Of a stretch of DNA of 64,000 nt, positions 39,219 through 47,752 are shown in pieces. The notes under the pieces were generated by a model. That model was given only the letters and a program-made list of their open reading frames with translations, made no database searches and was not told the origin of the DNA. The number at the start of each line of letters is the position of its first letter. Positions within the stretch are counted from its first letter, which is position 1. Location: positions 124,001-188,000 of the forward strand of contig JAEUIW010000004.1 of NCBI GenBank assembly GCA_016794925.1, read 5' to 3'. Origin of the DNA: Phycisphaerae bacterium (GTDB lineage Bacteria; Planctomycetota; Phycisphaerae; Phycisphaerales; UBA1924). The position numbers and the translations under genes were made by a program.

Positions 39219-40958
39219 ATGATCCTGAGTCTGATCGCCCTCGGTATCGCGGGCGGCATCGCCTACATCTGGTCCGCCCGGGGCTTTTTCTCGGCGCTCA
39301 TGCACATGGTGGTGGTGATCTTCGCGGGCGCGGCCGCGTTCGCGGTCTGGGAACCCGTGGCGTACATGCTGATCGAGAAGGGCGATCAGTGGATCGTGGA
39401 CCTCTCGTGGGGCATCGCGCTGGCGGTTCCGTTCACGGTGATTCTCACCTCGGTGCGCCTGGGGCTGGACAAGGCGGTGCCGAAGAACGTGGCCGCGGAC
39501 CAGGTCGTGGACATGGTGGGCGGGGGCCTGTGCGGCGCGGTGTCGGGCACGATCACGGCGGGCATCGTGATCCTGTCGCTGAGTTCGATGAAGCTCGGCA
39601 CCGACATGATCGTCGGGTTCTCCCCGATGTCGTACGACGCGACGGGCAATCTGGTGCGGCGGAACGGTCTGCTGTATCCCGTGGACAGGCTGACCGCGGG
39701 CTTCTACAGCTTCCTCTCCAACGGCACGCTCTCGACCCCGACTCCGCTGGCCCGCTGGCGGCCGGGGCTCCAGGATGAGGGAGCGTTGCTGCGAACCAGT
39801 TTCGAGAACGGCACGGCGAAGTCCATCGCGCGGCCGGGTGATTTCAAGCTGCTGGGCCGGTACACGGTCGCGCGTGCCAAGCCGGTGGCCAACCTGTTCA
39901 AGGACGACCAGCAGGCCCGCGAGCAGCAGATCCGCACCATCGACAACGAGGCGGTCACTCCCAACGGTTCGTATCTCGATGCGTACGTGCTGAACTTCAA
40001 TTCCGGGGCGCGCGAGGCGGGCGGGTTCATCTCGATCGGCGCGGGACAGGTGCGGTTGGTCTGCGTCCCGGAGGAGGGCTCGGGTCCGAGCATCGGGCTG
40101 CAACCGATCGCCGTCATTTCCCGCGCGGCGGGCGATTCTCTCGATCTGGGACGCTGGCGGTACGACGCCCGGGAGGTGTACATCGCCTCGGCGGGCGGCG
40201 CCGCGGATTCGCGGATGGCGTTCGAGTTCGCCGTGCCGAGGGGGCACGTTCCGCTGGCCCTGTACGTGAAGAGCGTGCGCGTGAACGTGGGCGACGTGAA
40301 GCCCTTCGCCGAGTTCGCGGCGCCCGAGGATCGGGATTTCGATGTCCGCAGCAAGGACCTGCTGGTGAAGGCGGCGGCCTCCGAGACCATCCAGGGCTCG
40401 GGCGCGACGGTGACCGTCAACGAGTCGTTCGTCCGCGTCACCAACGGCATCGGCGGGAACCTGATCTTCAACGCGGGCGACAAGCGCGGCATCGAGATCA
40501 ACGACAAGAACCGCATCATCGGAGGCGAGGCGAAGTTCACGGTCGCGGAACTGGCCAAGGCGTCGGGGATCGATCGGGCTCTTCAGATCCGCAGCTTCGC
40601 CTCGTCGTACACCAATTCGATCATCCAGGTGGACGTGAGCGGCAATTCGCCGTTCAGCCTCGCGGGTGATGCCGCGGCTGGCGCCGAGGGCGCGCCCGCG
40701 CTGATCGACGCTCTCGGGCAGCGCTACCCGGCGGTTGGCTTCCTGTTCAAGAACAAGCAGATCGTGCACCTGCGCATGCGGGTGGATGCGCCCATCACGA
40801 GCCTGTCCGAGCTGCCGACCATCAGCCGCAGCGCGCCGGACAACAACCTGGTGCTGATCTTCCGTCCCGACCTCAACGTCGAGATCGTGAGCTTCGTCAT
40901 CGGCAACAAGGAAGTCGCGAAGTTCGACACGCCCATCAAGGTCGGCCAGCAGAAGTAA
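39219..40958 (+). CDS. CvpA-like membrane protein with large soluble domain
   Basis: A 579-residue protein. The first 130 residues hold four hydrophobic segments and resemble CvpA/colicin V production proteins (RGFFSALMHMVVVIFAGAAAF, DKAVPKNVAADQVVDMVGGGLCGAVSG). The remaining 450 residues form a soluble domain without a recognised family, with many strands and few cysteines. The gene starts 42 bases after the GspE-like gene, with AGGAAGGAG a few bases before the ATG, so it is likely in the same operon. Function unknown; a role in the same membrane machine is inferred from position. Confidence 0.75.
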   Translation: MILSLIALGIAGGIAYIWSARGFFSALMHMVVVIFAGAAAFAVWEPVAYMLIEKGDQWIVDLSWGIALAVPFTVILTSVRLGLDKAVPKNVAADQVVDMVGGGLCGAVSGTITAGIVILSLSSMKLGTDMIVGFSPMSYDATGNLVRRNGLLYPVDRLTAGFYSFLSNGTLSTPTPLARWRPGLQDEGALLRTSFENGTAKSIARPGDFKLLGRYTVARAKPVANLFKDDQQAREQQIRTIDNEAVTPNGSYLDAYVLNFNSGAREAGGFISIGAGQVRLVCVPEEGSGPSIGLQPIAVISRAAGDSLDLGRWRYDAREVYIASAGGAADSRMAFEFAVPRGHVPLALYVKSVRVNVGDVKPFAEFAAPEDRDFDVRSKDLLVKAAASETIQGSGATVTVNESFVRVTNGIGGNLIFNAGDKRGIEINDKNRIIGGEAKFTVAELAKASGIDRALQIRSFASSYTNSIIQVDVSGNSPFSLAGDAAAGAEGAPALIDALGQRYPAVGFLFKNKQIVHLRMRVDAPITSLSELPTISRSAPDNNLVLIFRPDLNVEIVSFVIGNKEVAKFDTPIKVGQQK

Positions 40959-40968
40959 CCCGGGCTGC

Positions 40969-40993
40969 GGCGCCGATCGATTCCTTCGGCGCC
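40969..40993. terminator. GC-rich hairpin between convergent genes
   Basis: GGCGCCGA and TCGGCGCC form an 8-bp stem around a 9-base loop, 11 bases after the CvpA-like stop. No T run follows on either strand, so termination is only possible. Confidence 0.4.
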
Positions 40994-41073
40994 AGCGTGC
41001 GGGAAGGACGGGGTTCAACCGTCAGGTGCGCGACCCACAACCGCCGGGCCGCGCCCGGGCGGGTGTCGAAAAC

Positions 41074-41856
41074 TCAGGCTTTCGACTTGGGCTTGGGAGC
41101 CTTGGCGTCCTTGCTGTCTTTCTTCTCGCCCTTGGCAGGCTTGGCGGCATCGGCCGCGTCCTTGCCGGAGTCGGGTTTGGCGGGTGCGCCGGCCGCGGCA
41201 CCCGGCGCCGGACCCCAGCCCTTGGGCGTCTCGGGCGGCAGCGTGAAATCGCCGCGCTTCCTACGGTCGGGACGGTCCTCGCGATCTCGCCTGTCGCGCC
41301 GCTCCGGGCGGCCGTCGCCCTTCGCCGCGGCTTCGGCCTGTGCCCCCTCTTTCACGTCCGCGTCGGGCGCGGGCTCGGAGTCCTTCTTCAGGTCGAGCGG
41401 CCGGTCCGCGGCGATGACCAGTTTGATGGTCGCCTCGAGATCCGACGCGAACTTGACGTGGATCTCGTACGAGTCGACACGCTTGATCGATTGCCCGATC
41501 CGCACATCGCGCGCGACGACCTCGTAGCCTTGCGTCCGCAGCAGCGTCGCGACGTCCTGCTGGGTGACGGCACCGTACAGGATGCCCTGATCGTTGCAGG
41601 AACGCTCCAGCTTGATCTCAAGCCCCTCGAGCTTGGAGATGATCCCCTCGCGCTTCTTGCGAAGCTCGGCCAACTGCCGCTCCGCGTCGGCACGCTTGCC
41701 GGCGAGTTCCTTGATCTTCTCGTCGCTGGGTGTGGTCGCCAACGAGCGCGGGAGAAGGAAGTTGCGGGCGTATCCCTTGCGGACACTGACGACATCGCCC
41801 ACGATGCCGAGATTGTCGACGTTCTCGATGAGTAGCAGCTTGAGCGCGCGAGGCAT
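41074..41856 (-). CDS. rplI: 50S ribosomal protein bL9 with long tail
   Basis: A 260-residue bL9. Residues 1-150 match the family: KLLLIENVDNLGIVGDVVSV and RKGYARNFLLPRSLA, then the long connecting helix and the C-terminal domain. The remaining 110 residues form a charged tail with an Arg/Asp-rich stretch (RDRRDREDRPDRRKR) and an Ala/Lys/Pro end. bL9 is normally about 150 residues. AAGGA lies upstream of the ATG. It ends the ssb-rpsF-rplI group on the minus strand. Confidence 0.93.
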   Translation of the reverse strand: MPRALKLLLIENVDNLGIVGDVVSVRKGYARNFLLPRSLATTPSDEKIKELAGKRADAERQLAELRKKREGIISKLEGLEIKLERSCNDQGILYGAVTQQDVATLLRTQGYEVVARDVRIGQSIKRVDSYEIHVKFASDLEATIKLVIAADRPLDLKKDSEPAPDADVKEGAQAEAAAKGDGRPERRDRRDREDRPDRRKRGDFTLPPETPKGWGPAPGAAAGAPAKPDSGKDAADAAKPAKGEKKDSKDAKAPKPKSKA

Positions 41857-41944
41857 GATGCTGTCCTTTCTCGAAGAAAGTTAGGAGTCCATTGCGTGTC
41901 GGCGGACCCCAGCGATTTGGATGAAGGGCGAGACAATAGGCCCG

Positions 41945-42454
41945 TCAGAATGGGATGTCTTCGTCCTCGATCGGTTGATAATTGGGGCCCGTCGCGGCGC
42001 CCGCGCCCTTGCTCGGCCCCCGCACGACAGGGCGGCCCTGAGGGGCCGATCCGCCGCCGTCGGCTTCGTCCGGAATGGGTTCGCCGCCACCCCCGCCCCC
42101 GCCACCCGCTCCGCTCGCGCGGGAATCCACAAACTGGAAATTCTCAACCACCACTTTGAGCTTGGAGCGGTTGGATCCGTCGGTCTTGTCTTTCCAGGTA
42201 TCCAATTTCAAGCGGCCCTCGATGAACACCGGTCGCCCCTTGGCAAGGTATTTCCCCATCGTCTCGGCGGTCTTGCCCCAGGCCTCGCAGTCAACAAACG
42301 TTGTTTCCTCCTTGCGCTCGCCGTCGGCGCCTTGGTATCGCCGATTCACGGCCAGACCGATCGTCGCGACCGCCTGGTTGTTCGGCGTGTAACGGACTTC
42401 CACGTCGCGTGTGAGGTTGCCCAGGAGAATCACTTTGTTGTAGCTGCCAGCCAT
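41945..42454 (-). CDS. ssb: Single-stranded DNA-binding protein SSB
   Basis: A 169-residue SSB. The OB fold is residues about 4-110, with the start KVILLGNLTRDVEVRYTP and the later FVDCEAWGKTAE and GRPVFIEGRL. A glycine-rich linker follows and the tail ends in EDEDIPF, the acidic tip that binds partner proteins. The ATG at 42454 has GGAGGTGA 4 bases upstream; a longer open frame lacks that. It sits between rpsF and rplI, as in many bacteria. Confidence 0.96.
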   Translation of the reverse strand: MAGSYNKVILLGNLTRDVEVRYTPNNQAVATIGLAVNRRYQGADGERKEETTFVDCEAWGKTAETMGKYLAKGRPVFIEGRLKLDTWKDKTDGSNRSKLKVVVENFQFVDSRASGAGGGGGGGGEPIPDEADGGGSAPQGRPVVRGPSKGAGAATGPNYQPIEDEDIPF

Positions 42455-42549
42455 GGAGTCACCTCCGATCAATTCGAAGCACCCGTTCGGATACCGGATT
42501 CCGGCCCCGAACACAGGGGATTATCGGGTAGGAAATCGTTCGGGTCAAG

Positions 42550-42951
42550 TCAGATCGTCGCCTCCGCGGGCACCTCTGTGTCACGGCTGCGCAGGGCGCC
42601 CTCCACCGCCAACTCGGCCTGCGCATCGGCCCGCTGCATTTCCTCGACGCTCAGATGCTCGGCGGAGATGATCAACTGCCGCAGAACCTGATCGGAAAGG
42701 TTGAACGCCCGCTCGATCGGCGTGACCTTGTCCGTCTGGCACGAGAAGTAGGCAAGGATGTATGTGCCGCGCTTCTGCTTGGCGATGGGATACGCCAGCT
42801 GACGATCGCCCCATTTCTTGATTGAGACGATCTCCGCCCCGTTCTTGGTCAGGGTGTCCTTGATGAAATTGATCGCCCCGTTGAGGTCGGCGGCGACCGA
42901 CTGGCTCAGCAGGAACATGCCCTCATAGTGACGCGTTCGGATCTCTCGCAT
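42550..42951 (-). CDS. rpsF: 30S ribosomal protein bS6
   Basis: A 133-residue bS6. The family pattern is present: RHYEGMFLLSQS, GAEIVSIKKWGDRQLAYPIAKQKRG (about residues 38-61) and YFSCQTDKVTPIERAFNLSDQVLR. A 30-residue tail carries acidic residues. GAGAGGT lies 6 bases before the ATG. It is followed by ssb at 95 bases and preceded by pth at 61 bases on the same strand. Confidence 0.95.
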   Translation of the reverse strand: MREIRTRHYEGMFLLSQSVAADLNGAINFIKDTLTKNGAEIVSIKKWGDRQLAYPIAKQKRGTYILAYFSCQTDKVTPIERAFNLSDQVLRQLIISAEHLSVEEMQRADAQAELAVEGALRSRDTEVPAEATI

Positions 42952-43012
42952 GGTGTGACCTCTCTGTTCTTGGTGCGCGGCGGCTCAAGGCCAACCGTGC
43001 GGTGGTTTCGAT

Positions 43013-43717
43013 TCAGGACGACATGCCCCGCGGGCTCGATGCGGGCGGGGCGCCGGGCGTGGAACGTGGATCAGTCTGGCGCGAAACGTGCGGAGCGCCG
43101 AGCGCCGGCGGCGGGGCTCCCGGGCCGGTTCCGCGCGGATCCGGCCCGCTCTTGGCGTTGAACCTGTTCATGGCGGACGAGATGCCGGAACGGACGAACT
43201 CCTCGGCCGCGTCCGCGGCGCGATCGAGCGAGGGCTCGACAAGCGACCACTCCTCGGCCGAGAAACGTGACAGCACCCAGTCGGCCTGATTGAACTGCGG
43301 AGGGGGAGCGTTCACTCCGACGCGCAACCGGGGATAGGCGATGGTTCCCAGGGCCCGCTCGACGTCCGCCAGGCCGTTGTGCCCGGCGGCGGAACCGGAG
43401 TCACGCAGCCGGATCTGCCCGCACGGGAGGTAGATGTCGTCAACGATGACCAGCACGTCGCGGGCCGGGTCGAGCTTGTAGAAGCCGGCGGCCTCGGACA
43501 CCGCCGGACCGGATCGGTTCATGTACGAAAGGGGCTTGAGCAGCATGCAACGCTCGGGGCCGATCGGCGCCTCGACCAACTCGCCGTCGAACCGGGCGCG
43601 GGCCGCCTGGCCCGGCGCGTGACGCCGGGCCAGGCGATCGACCACCATGAACCCGGCGTTGTGCCGGGTTCGGTCGTAGTCGCGTCCGGGATTTCCCAGT
43701 CCGACGAGGAGTTTCAT
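43013..43717 (-). CDS. pth: Peptidyl-tRNA hydrolase
   Basis: A 234-residue Pth, which frees tRNA from stalled peptidyl-tRNA. The N-terminus KLLVGLGNPGRDYDRTRHNAGF contains the catalytic His19. LLKPLSYMNRSG, VIVDDIYLP and GSAAGHNGL are also family blocks. A 40-residue Gly/Pro/Ser-rich tail is extra. The ATG at 43717 shares one base with the stop of rplY (TGATG), so translation is probably coupled. A GTG one codon earlier is also possible. Confidence 0.95.
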   Translation of the reverse strand: MKLLVGLGNPGRDYDRTRHNAGFMVVDRLARRHAPGQAARARFDGELVEAPIGPERCMLLKPLSYMNRSGPAVSEAAGFYKLDPARDVLVIVDDIYLPCGQIRLRDSGSAAGHNGLADVERALGTIAYPRLRVGVNAPPPQFNQADWVLSRFSAEEWSLVEPSLDRAADAAEEFVRSGISSAMNRFNAKSGPDPRGTGPGAPPPALGAPHVSRQTDPRSTPGAPPASSPRGMSS

Positions 43718-44499
43718 CACTTCTTGGCCTTGGCGTCCTTCGCGGGCGCCGCCGCCGCCTTGGCGGGCGCGCCCCCGGCGGCTTTGGCGGGCGCGGCGGC
43801 CGCCTTCGCGTCCTTGGCCGGGGCCTTGCCATCGGCAGCCGCGGCGGCGGCCTTTTCCGCACGCTCCTTCTCGCCGATGACTTCCGGTTCCGCGCCGCCC
43901 TCGGTGGCGACAACGGCCGCCTCGGCGACGACTTCTTCCTTCTGCTCGACGATCTGGGCGATGATCGCGTGCGAGTCGGTGATGAGCTTCATGTCCGCGC
44001 CGGGCAGCTTGACCTGGGCAGCGGTGATGACGCCGTTCAGATCAAGTTCCGAGATATCGAGAGGGATGGAATCGGGGATCTCCGTCACGCGGCATTCGAC
44101 CACGAGTTCGGTGGTCGGGTGCATGAGGATCGCCCCGGCGTTCTTCAGGCCCTTGGCCTCGCCCTGCAGATCGACGTGGACACGCGTGCGGACGCGCTCG
44201 TTCAGGTCGACGCGCCGGAAATCCGCGTGCACGATGTCCGTGCCCAGGTAATCGAACTGGAGTTCCTTGAGCAGCACGATCTGGCCCGACTGTTCGCCGG
44301 CGAGCTCGAGGCGGTAGACCTTCTCGCCCTTGTGCAGGTGCGGGAGCACTTCCTCCGCGTCGACGGTGATCGAGACCGGCGGAGAACCGTGCCCGTACAC
44401 CACCGCCGGCAGGCCGCCGGCCTTGCGGACCCGCTTCGTGTACCGCGTGCCCAGACGATCGCGCTTGGTTGCTTTCAGGACGGGTGATTTGTCGTTCAT
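43717..44499 (-). CDS. rplY: 50S ribosomal protein bL25 (Ctc type)
   Basis: A 260-residue bL25 of the long (Ctc) form. KATKRDRLGTRYTKRVRKAGGLPAVVYG starts the 5S-rRNA-binding domain (residues about 9-35 in shorter pieces). The beta C-domain runs to about 190 with VECRVTEIPDSIPLDIS. The last 50 residues are Ala/Lys/Pro-rich repeats (AKAAAAPAKDAKAKK-like), absent from typical bL25. AGAGGA lies 7 bases before the ATG. It follows prs by 46 bases and overlaps pth by one base. Confidence 0.94.
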   Translation of the reverse strand: MNDKSPVLKATKRDRLGTRYTKRVRKAGGLPAVVYGHGSPPVSITVDAEEVLPHLHKGEKVYRLELAGEQSGQIVLLKELQFDYLGTDIVHADFRRVDLNERVRTRVHVDLQGEAKGLKNAGAILMHPTTELVVECRVTEIPDSIPLDISELDLNGVITAAQVKLPGADMKLITDSHAIIAQIVEQKEEVVAEAAVVATEGGAEPEVIGEKERAEKAAAAAADGKAPAKDAKAAAAPAKAAGGAPAKAAAAPAKDAKAKK

Positions 44500-44545
44500 A
44501 TCGGCTTCCTCTCGGGTGCAAGACGTGTGAATGCCGGGGCCACGC

Positions 44546-45529
44546 TCAGCGTTTCGCCCCGGCGGTGCGCTTGAACAGCGCGCTGACGGACTGATTGTGA
44601 TGGATACGGAAGATCGCGTCCCCGAGCAGCTTCGAGACGCACAGCTCGACGTACTTCTCGGCGATGGGGCCGAGACGCCCCTCCGTGGGCACGGTGTTCG
44701 TGCAGACGATCTGGTCGATGGTCCCGGCCGCCAAGCGCGCCACGGCGGGACCGGCCATGACCGCGTGCGTGGCCGCGGCGATCACCCGGCGCGCCCCGCG
44801 CCGCTTGACCAGCTCCGCCGCCTCGCAGACCGTGCCCGCCGTCGTGATCATGTCGTCGAACATCAGCACGGTGCGACCCTCGACCGAGCCGATGAGGTTG
44901 CCGGTCACGACCTCCGAGCCCGACACGCGCCGCTTGTTGATGATCGCCAGGTCGCCGCCCAGCAGGTTCGCGAACGTCTCGGCCACCTTCACGTTGCCGA
45001 CGTCCGGGCTCACCAGGCACAGGTCGCCCAGGTCCGCGCGACGCTCCATGAAGTAGTCGTAGAACACCGGCGTCGCGGACAGATGGTCCACCGGCAGGTC
45101 AAAGAAACCCTGGATCTGGGCCGCGTGGAGATCGATCGCCAGGACGCGGTCGGCCCGCGCCACGGTGATCAGGTTCGCGATGAGCTTGGCCGTGATCGGC
45201 ACCCGTCCCTCGTCCTTGCGATCCTGACGCGCGTACCCGAAGTAGGGCGTCACCACGGTGACGCGTTCGGCGCTGGCCCGGTGCAGGCAGTCGAGGAAGA
45301 TCAGCAGCTCGATGAGGTTGTCGTTGATCGGAGCGCACGTCGAGAGCACCACGAAGCAATCGCGTCCCCGCACGTCCTCGTCGAGCTTCACGATGAGCTC
45401 ACCGTCGGGGAACACCTCCGTCCGGGCTCCCCCGAGCGGGATCGACAGGTGGTCGCACACCCGCTGCGCCAGCACCTTGCTCCCCCGCCCGGCGAAGACG
45501 CGCAGCCTGTCATTGCCGTTCGTGCTCAT
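44546..45529 (-). CDS. prs: Ribose-phosphate pyrophosphokinase
   Basis: A 327-residue PRPP synthase. The start RVFAGRGSKVLAQRV, ATP-binding TVVTPYFGYARQDRK, and the PRPP loop VLMFDDMITTAGT match the class I family. It makes PRPP for nucleotides, histidine and tryptophan. The ATG overlaps the stop of the nucleotidyltransferase gene (ATGA), which fixes the start. rplY follows 46 bases later, as in many bacteria. Confidence 0.97.
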   Translation of the reverse strand: MSTNGNDRLRVFAGRGSKVLAQRVCDHLSIPLGGARTEVFPDGELIVKLDEDVRGRDCFVVLSTCAPINDNLIELLIFLDCLHRASAERVTVVTPYFGYARQDRKDEGRVPITAKLIANLITVARADRVLAIDLHAAQIQGFFDLPVDHLSATPVFYDYFMERRADLGDLCLVSPDVGNVKVAETFANLLGGDLAIINKRRVSGSEVVTGNLIGSVEGRTVLMFDDMITTAGTVCEAAELVKRRGARRVIAAATHAVMAGPAVARLAAGTIDQIVCTNTVPTEGRLGPIAEKYVELCVSKLLGDAIFRIHHNQSVSALFKRTAGAKR

Positions 45530-46338
45530 GGCTGCCCGCTCCCGTCACGCCTGGACCGGTAGATCGCGTCCACCCGGGCCAGGTCCTCGGGCGTGTTGAT
45601 GCTCAGAACATCCTCCGCCGGCACCGCCTCGATCACCTCGACCCGCCCCCCCGAACTCGCCAGCAACGCCGGCACGTCGGTCAGGTAGTACTCTCCCGAC
45701 CCCGCGTTGCGTGTCACGCGGCCCAGCGCCCCGAACAGGGCCGCGGCGTCGAAGCAGTAGTAGCTCGGGTTCACCTCGCGGATCGCCCGCTGCTCGGGCG
45801 TGCAATTCCTGTCTTCGACAATCCCCATGAATCGGCCCGACGCGTCGCGCACGATCCGTCCGTAGCCGCGCGGATCGTCGAGCACGCTCGTCGCCAACGT
45901 GGCCCGCGCCCCCGCCTCGCGATGATGCCGGAGCATCCGGTCGAGCGTGTTCCGTCTGATGAGCGGACCGTCGCCGCACAACACGAAGACCGGCGCCCCG
46001 GGGACCGCCGACTCACGCGCGAGCAGCGCCTCGGCGCACCGCACCGCGTGCCCCGTGCCCAGCTGCTCCGCCTGCTCCACAAACTCGATCCGCGCGCCGC
46101 GCGACGCCCACGCCGCGAACCGAGGGGCCACGGCGTGGCGAACGTCCCCTTGCTTGTAGCCCACCACCAGCACCACGCGGGCGCACCCCGCCTGCACGCA
46201 CGCCTCCACCACCGCGTTCACCATCGCCTCGCCGCCGACGGGGTGAACGACCTTCGGAAGGTCGGAGCGCATCCGCGTCCCCTTGCCGGCGGCAAGGATG
46301 ATGGCGACAGGCGGGTTGTGACTCGCGACGCTCGACAT
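45526..46338 (-). CDS. GlmU-type N-acetylglucosamine-1-phosphate uridylyltransferase domain protein
   Basis: A 270-residue nucleotidyltransferase with the GlmU N-terminal signature AIILAAGKGTRMRSDLPKVVH (residues about 12-32 in pieces) and HAVRCAEALL, VLCGDGPLI and YGRIVRD. It would convert GlcNAc-1-P and UTP to UDP-GlcNAc. The left-handed beta-helix acetyltransferase half of normal GlmU is absent, so acetylation must be done elsewhere if it is GlmU-like. The ATG at 46338 starts just before the signature. The upstream open frame runs into tRNA-Gln and is not coding. It overlaps prs by ATGA. Confidence 0.85.
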   Translation of the reverse strand: MSSVASHNPPVAIILAAGKGTRMRSDLPKVVHPVGGEAMVNAVVEACVQAGCARVVLVVGYKQGDVRHAVAPRFAAWASRGARIEFVEQAEQLGTGHAVRCAEALLARESAVPGAPVFVLCGDGPLIRRNTLDRMLRHHREAGARATLATSVLDDPRGYGRIVRDASGRFMGIVEDRNCTPEQRAIREVNPSYYCFDAAALFGALGRVTRNAGSGEYYLTDVPALLASSGGRVEVIEAVPAEDVLSINTPEDLARVDAIYRSRRDGSGQP

Positions 46339-46368
46339 CACCGACGCAACAACCGAACCGACGGAATA

Positions 46369-46440
46369 CTGGTCGACCTGGACTCGAACCAGGACTAGCA
46401 GAACCAAAATCTGCTGTGCTGCCGATTACACCATCGACCA
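46369..46440 (-). tRNA. tRNA-Gln (anticodon TTG)
   Basis: A 72-base cloverleaf without encoded CCA. The acceptor arms are TGGTCGA and TCGACCA, the D arm is GTGT...GCAC, the anticodon stem is GCAGA/TCTGC and the loop is TTTTGGT, which reads TTG. The T arm is CCTGG/CCAGG with TTCGAGT. It lies between the SWIM gene and the uridylyltransferase gene on the same strand. Confidence 0.95.
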
Positions 46441-46720
46441 GAGAGCAACAACCGGTCGGATCCGGACGCGACCTCCTCGGCAAGGGCCGATCCCAATGGG
46501 AACGACCGAACAGCGGACCACTCACTCACGCGGTCCGCCGACCTCGGCGCGTGCCGAACTCGCGGGGCCGCGGCAGACGGTGCTCACCCACAAAACACGG
46601 GCGAGCGGGAGCGGAGCCTTCCATCAGCCGCGATAGAAAGACCCATGACCGCGCCTTGAATTCCCCACAAACTGGGGTTCTCGTCACGATCGGCTCCGTT
46701 CTTAGTATAGCCCGGAACGA

Positions 46721-47752
46721 TCACGCGTTGTGTTCATGCGCGGGCGACTTTTCGGTAGGTTCGAGCCTGATGTCCGAATCCGCGTGTACCGCCGGCTCCG
46801 CGACCGCCGCGCGTGTGAACACGTCGTAGCAGGTTGCCAGCAGCCCCACCATCGGAAATCGCGATCCCTCGAACGGGCTAGGCCCCATCCGGCGTAGCAA
46901 CGGGTGACTGACGGGCGGCGGCCCGATCGGAAGTTCGATCGATTCCAACTCGGGTCCTGCGGCCCAGAATCGTTCGAGGCATTGATCGAGCGGGAGCGGC
47001 GGAGTATCCGAACGGCCGGATGAACGGCCCGCGTAGACCGGCACCGGTCGGTCCGAACCGCCCGAGCCGCCCGCCACGGCGCGGCGCTGGCGCAGCTGCT
47101 CGAGCAGGTCGTCCCGACGCAGCCCGCGGAGCTCGAACGCCACGAACGGCTCGCGACCGAGTCGTTCCGCGACCAGAGCGATGGCGCAACACACGTGCTT
47201 GCACCATGGCGCATACCCGGCCTGCTCGGTGTCCCAGCGGTGGCACGAGCAGGTGGCAGAGACGTCAGACGCCTCGTGCGGAAACAACCGCAGCTTCAGA
47301 GGGACGAAGAGATCTTCGATGCTGGCGGGGACGTCTCCGGCGAGCAGGGCGGCGACGTACTTCGCCTCGGCGCTCATCGCGGCCACGACCAGTTCCCATT
47401 GCTCCGGTGTGAACACGGGGATCGCGACGGAGACGCCGTACGCCGTCGGCATGCGTCCCTGCACACGCGCCGTGATCGATCCCGGCGCGACCGTCAGCGA
47501 GCGCGTCTGCGCCAGACGAGCGTACTCGATGCCCTGCGCCAGGGCGGCGCCCGGCGCGCGATCCTCGAGCAGACGCATCAGACGCTGCCCGGCCCACGCG
47601 TTCGAGACCGGGCCCTCCTTCGATTCCAGTTTCAGGCCGCCGCGGACCTTCCGCGGCTTGAGCGAGGCCGTCGGGCCCGGACGCGTGTACGAGCCGGGCG
47701 CGGGCGGCGTCGGGGGGCGGGCCCCCCCGGGCGGCGTCGGGAACTGGCTCAT
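46721..47752 (-). CDS. SWIM zinc finger protein
   Basis: A 343-residue protein with a SWIM finger: Cys168-Ser-Cys170, then Cys184-Lys-His186 about 14 residues later. The N-terminal 50 residues are Pro/Gly-rich. SWIM proteins of this type regularly accompany SNF2 helicases in bacteria. The ATG at 47752 overlaps the SNF2 stop (ATGA), so the two are coupled. The frame continues upstream across the helicase gene but that is a shadow. Function unknown; DNA or protein binding is the usual inference. Confidence 0.87.
   Translation of the reverse strand: MSQFPTPPGGARPPTPPAPGSYTRPGPTASLKPRKVRGGLKLESKEGPVSNAWAGQRLMRLLEDRAPGAALAQGIEYARLAQTRSLTVAPGSITARVQGRMPTAYGVSVAIPVFTPEQWELVVAAMSAEAKYVAALLAGDVPASIEDLFVPLKLRLFPHEASDVSATCSCHRWDTEQAGYAPWCKHVCCAIALVAERLGREPFVAFELRGLRRDDLLEQLRQRRAVAGGSGGSDRPVPVYAGRSSGRSDTPPLPLDQCLERFWAAGPELESIELPIGPPPVSHPLLRRMGPSPFEGSRFPMVGLLATCYDVFTRAAVAEPAVHADSDIRLEPTEKSPAHEHNA

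Noticed and set aside
36072..41018. A 1648-codon open frame on the minus strand across pilT, the GspE-like and CvpA-like genes
   Set aside because: It is opposite to three well-supported genes and its protein is Arg/His/Asp-rich low-complexity, as expected of a shadow frame in GC-rich DNA.
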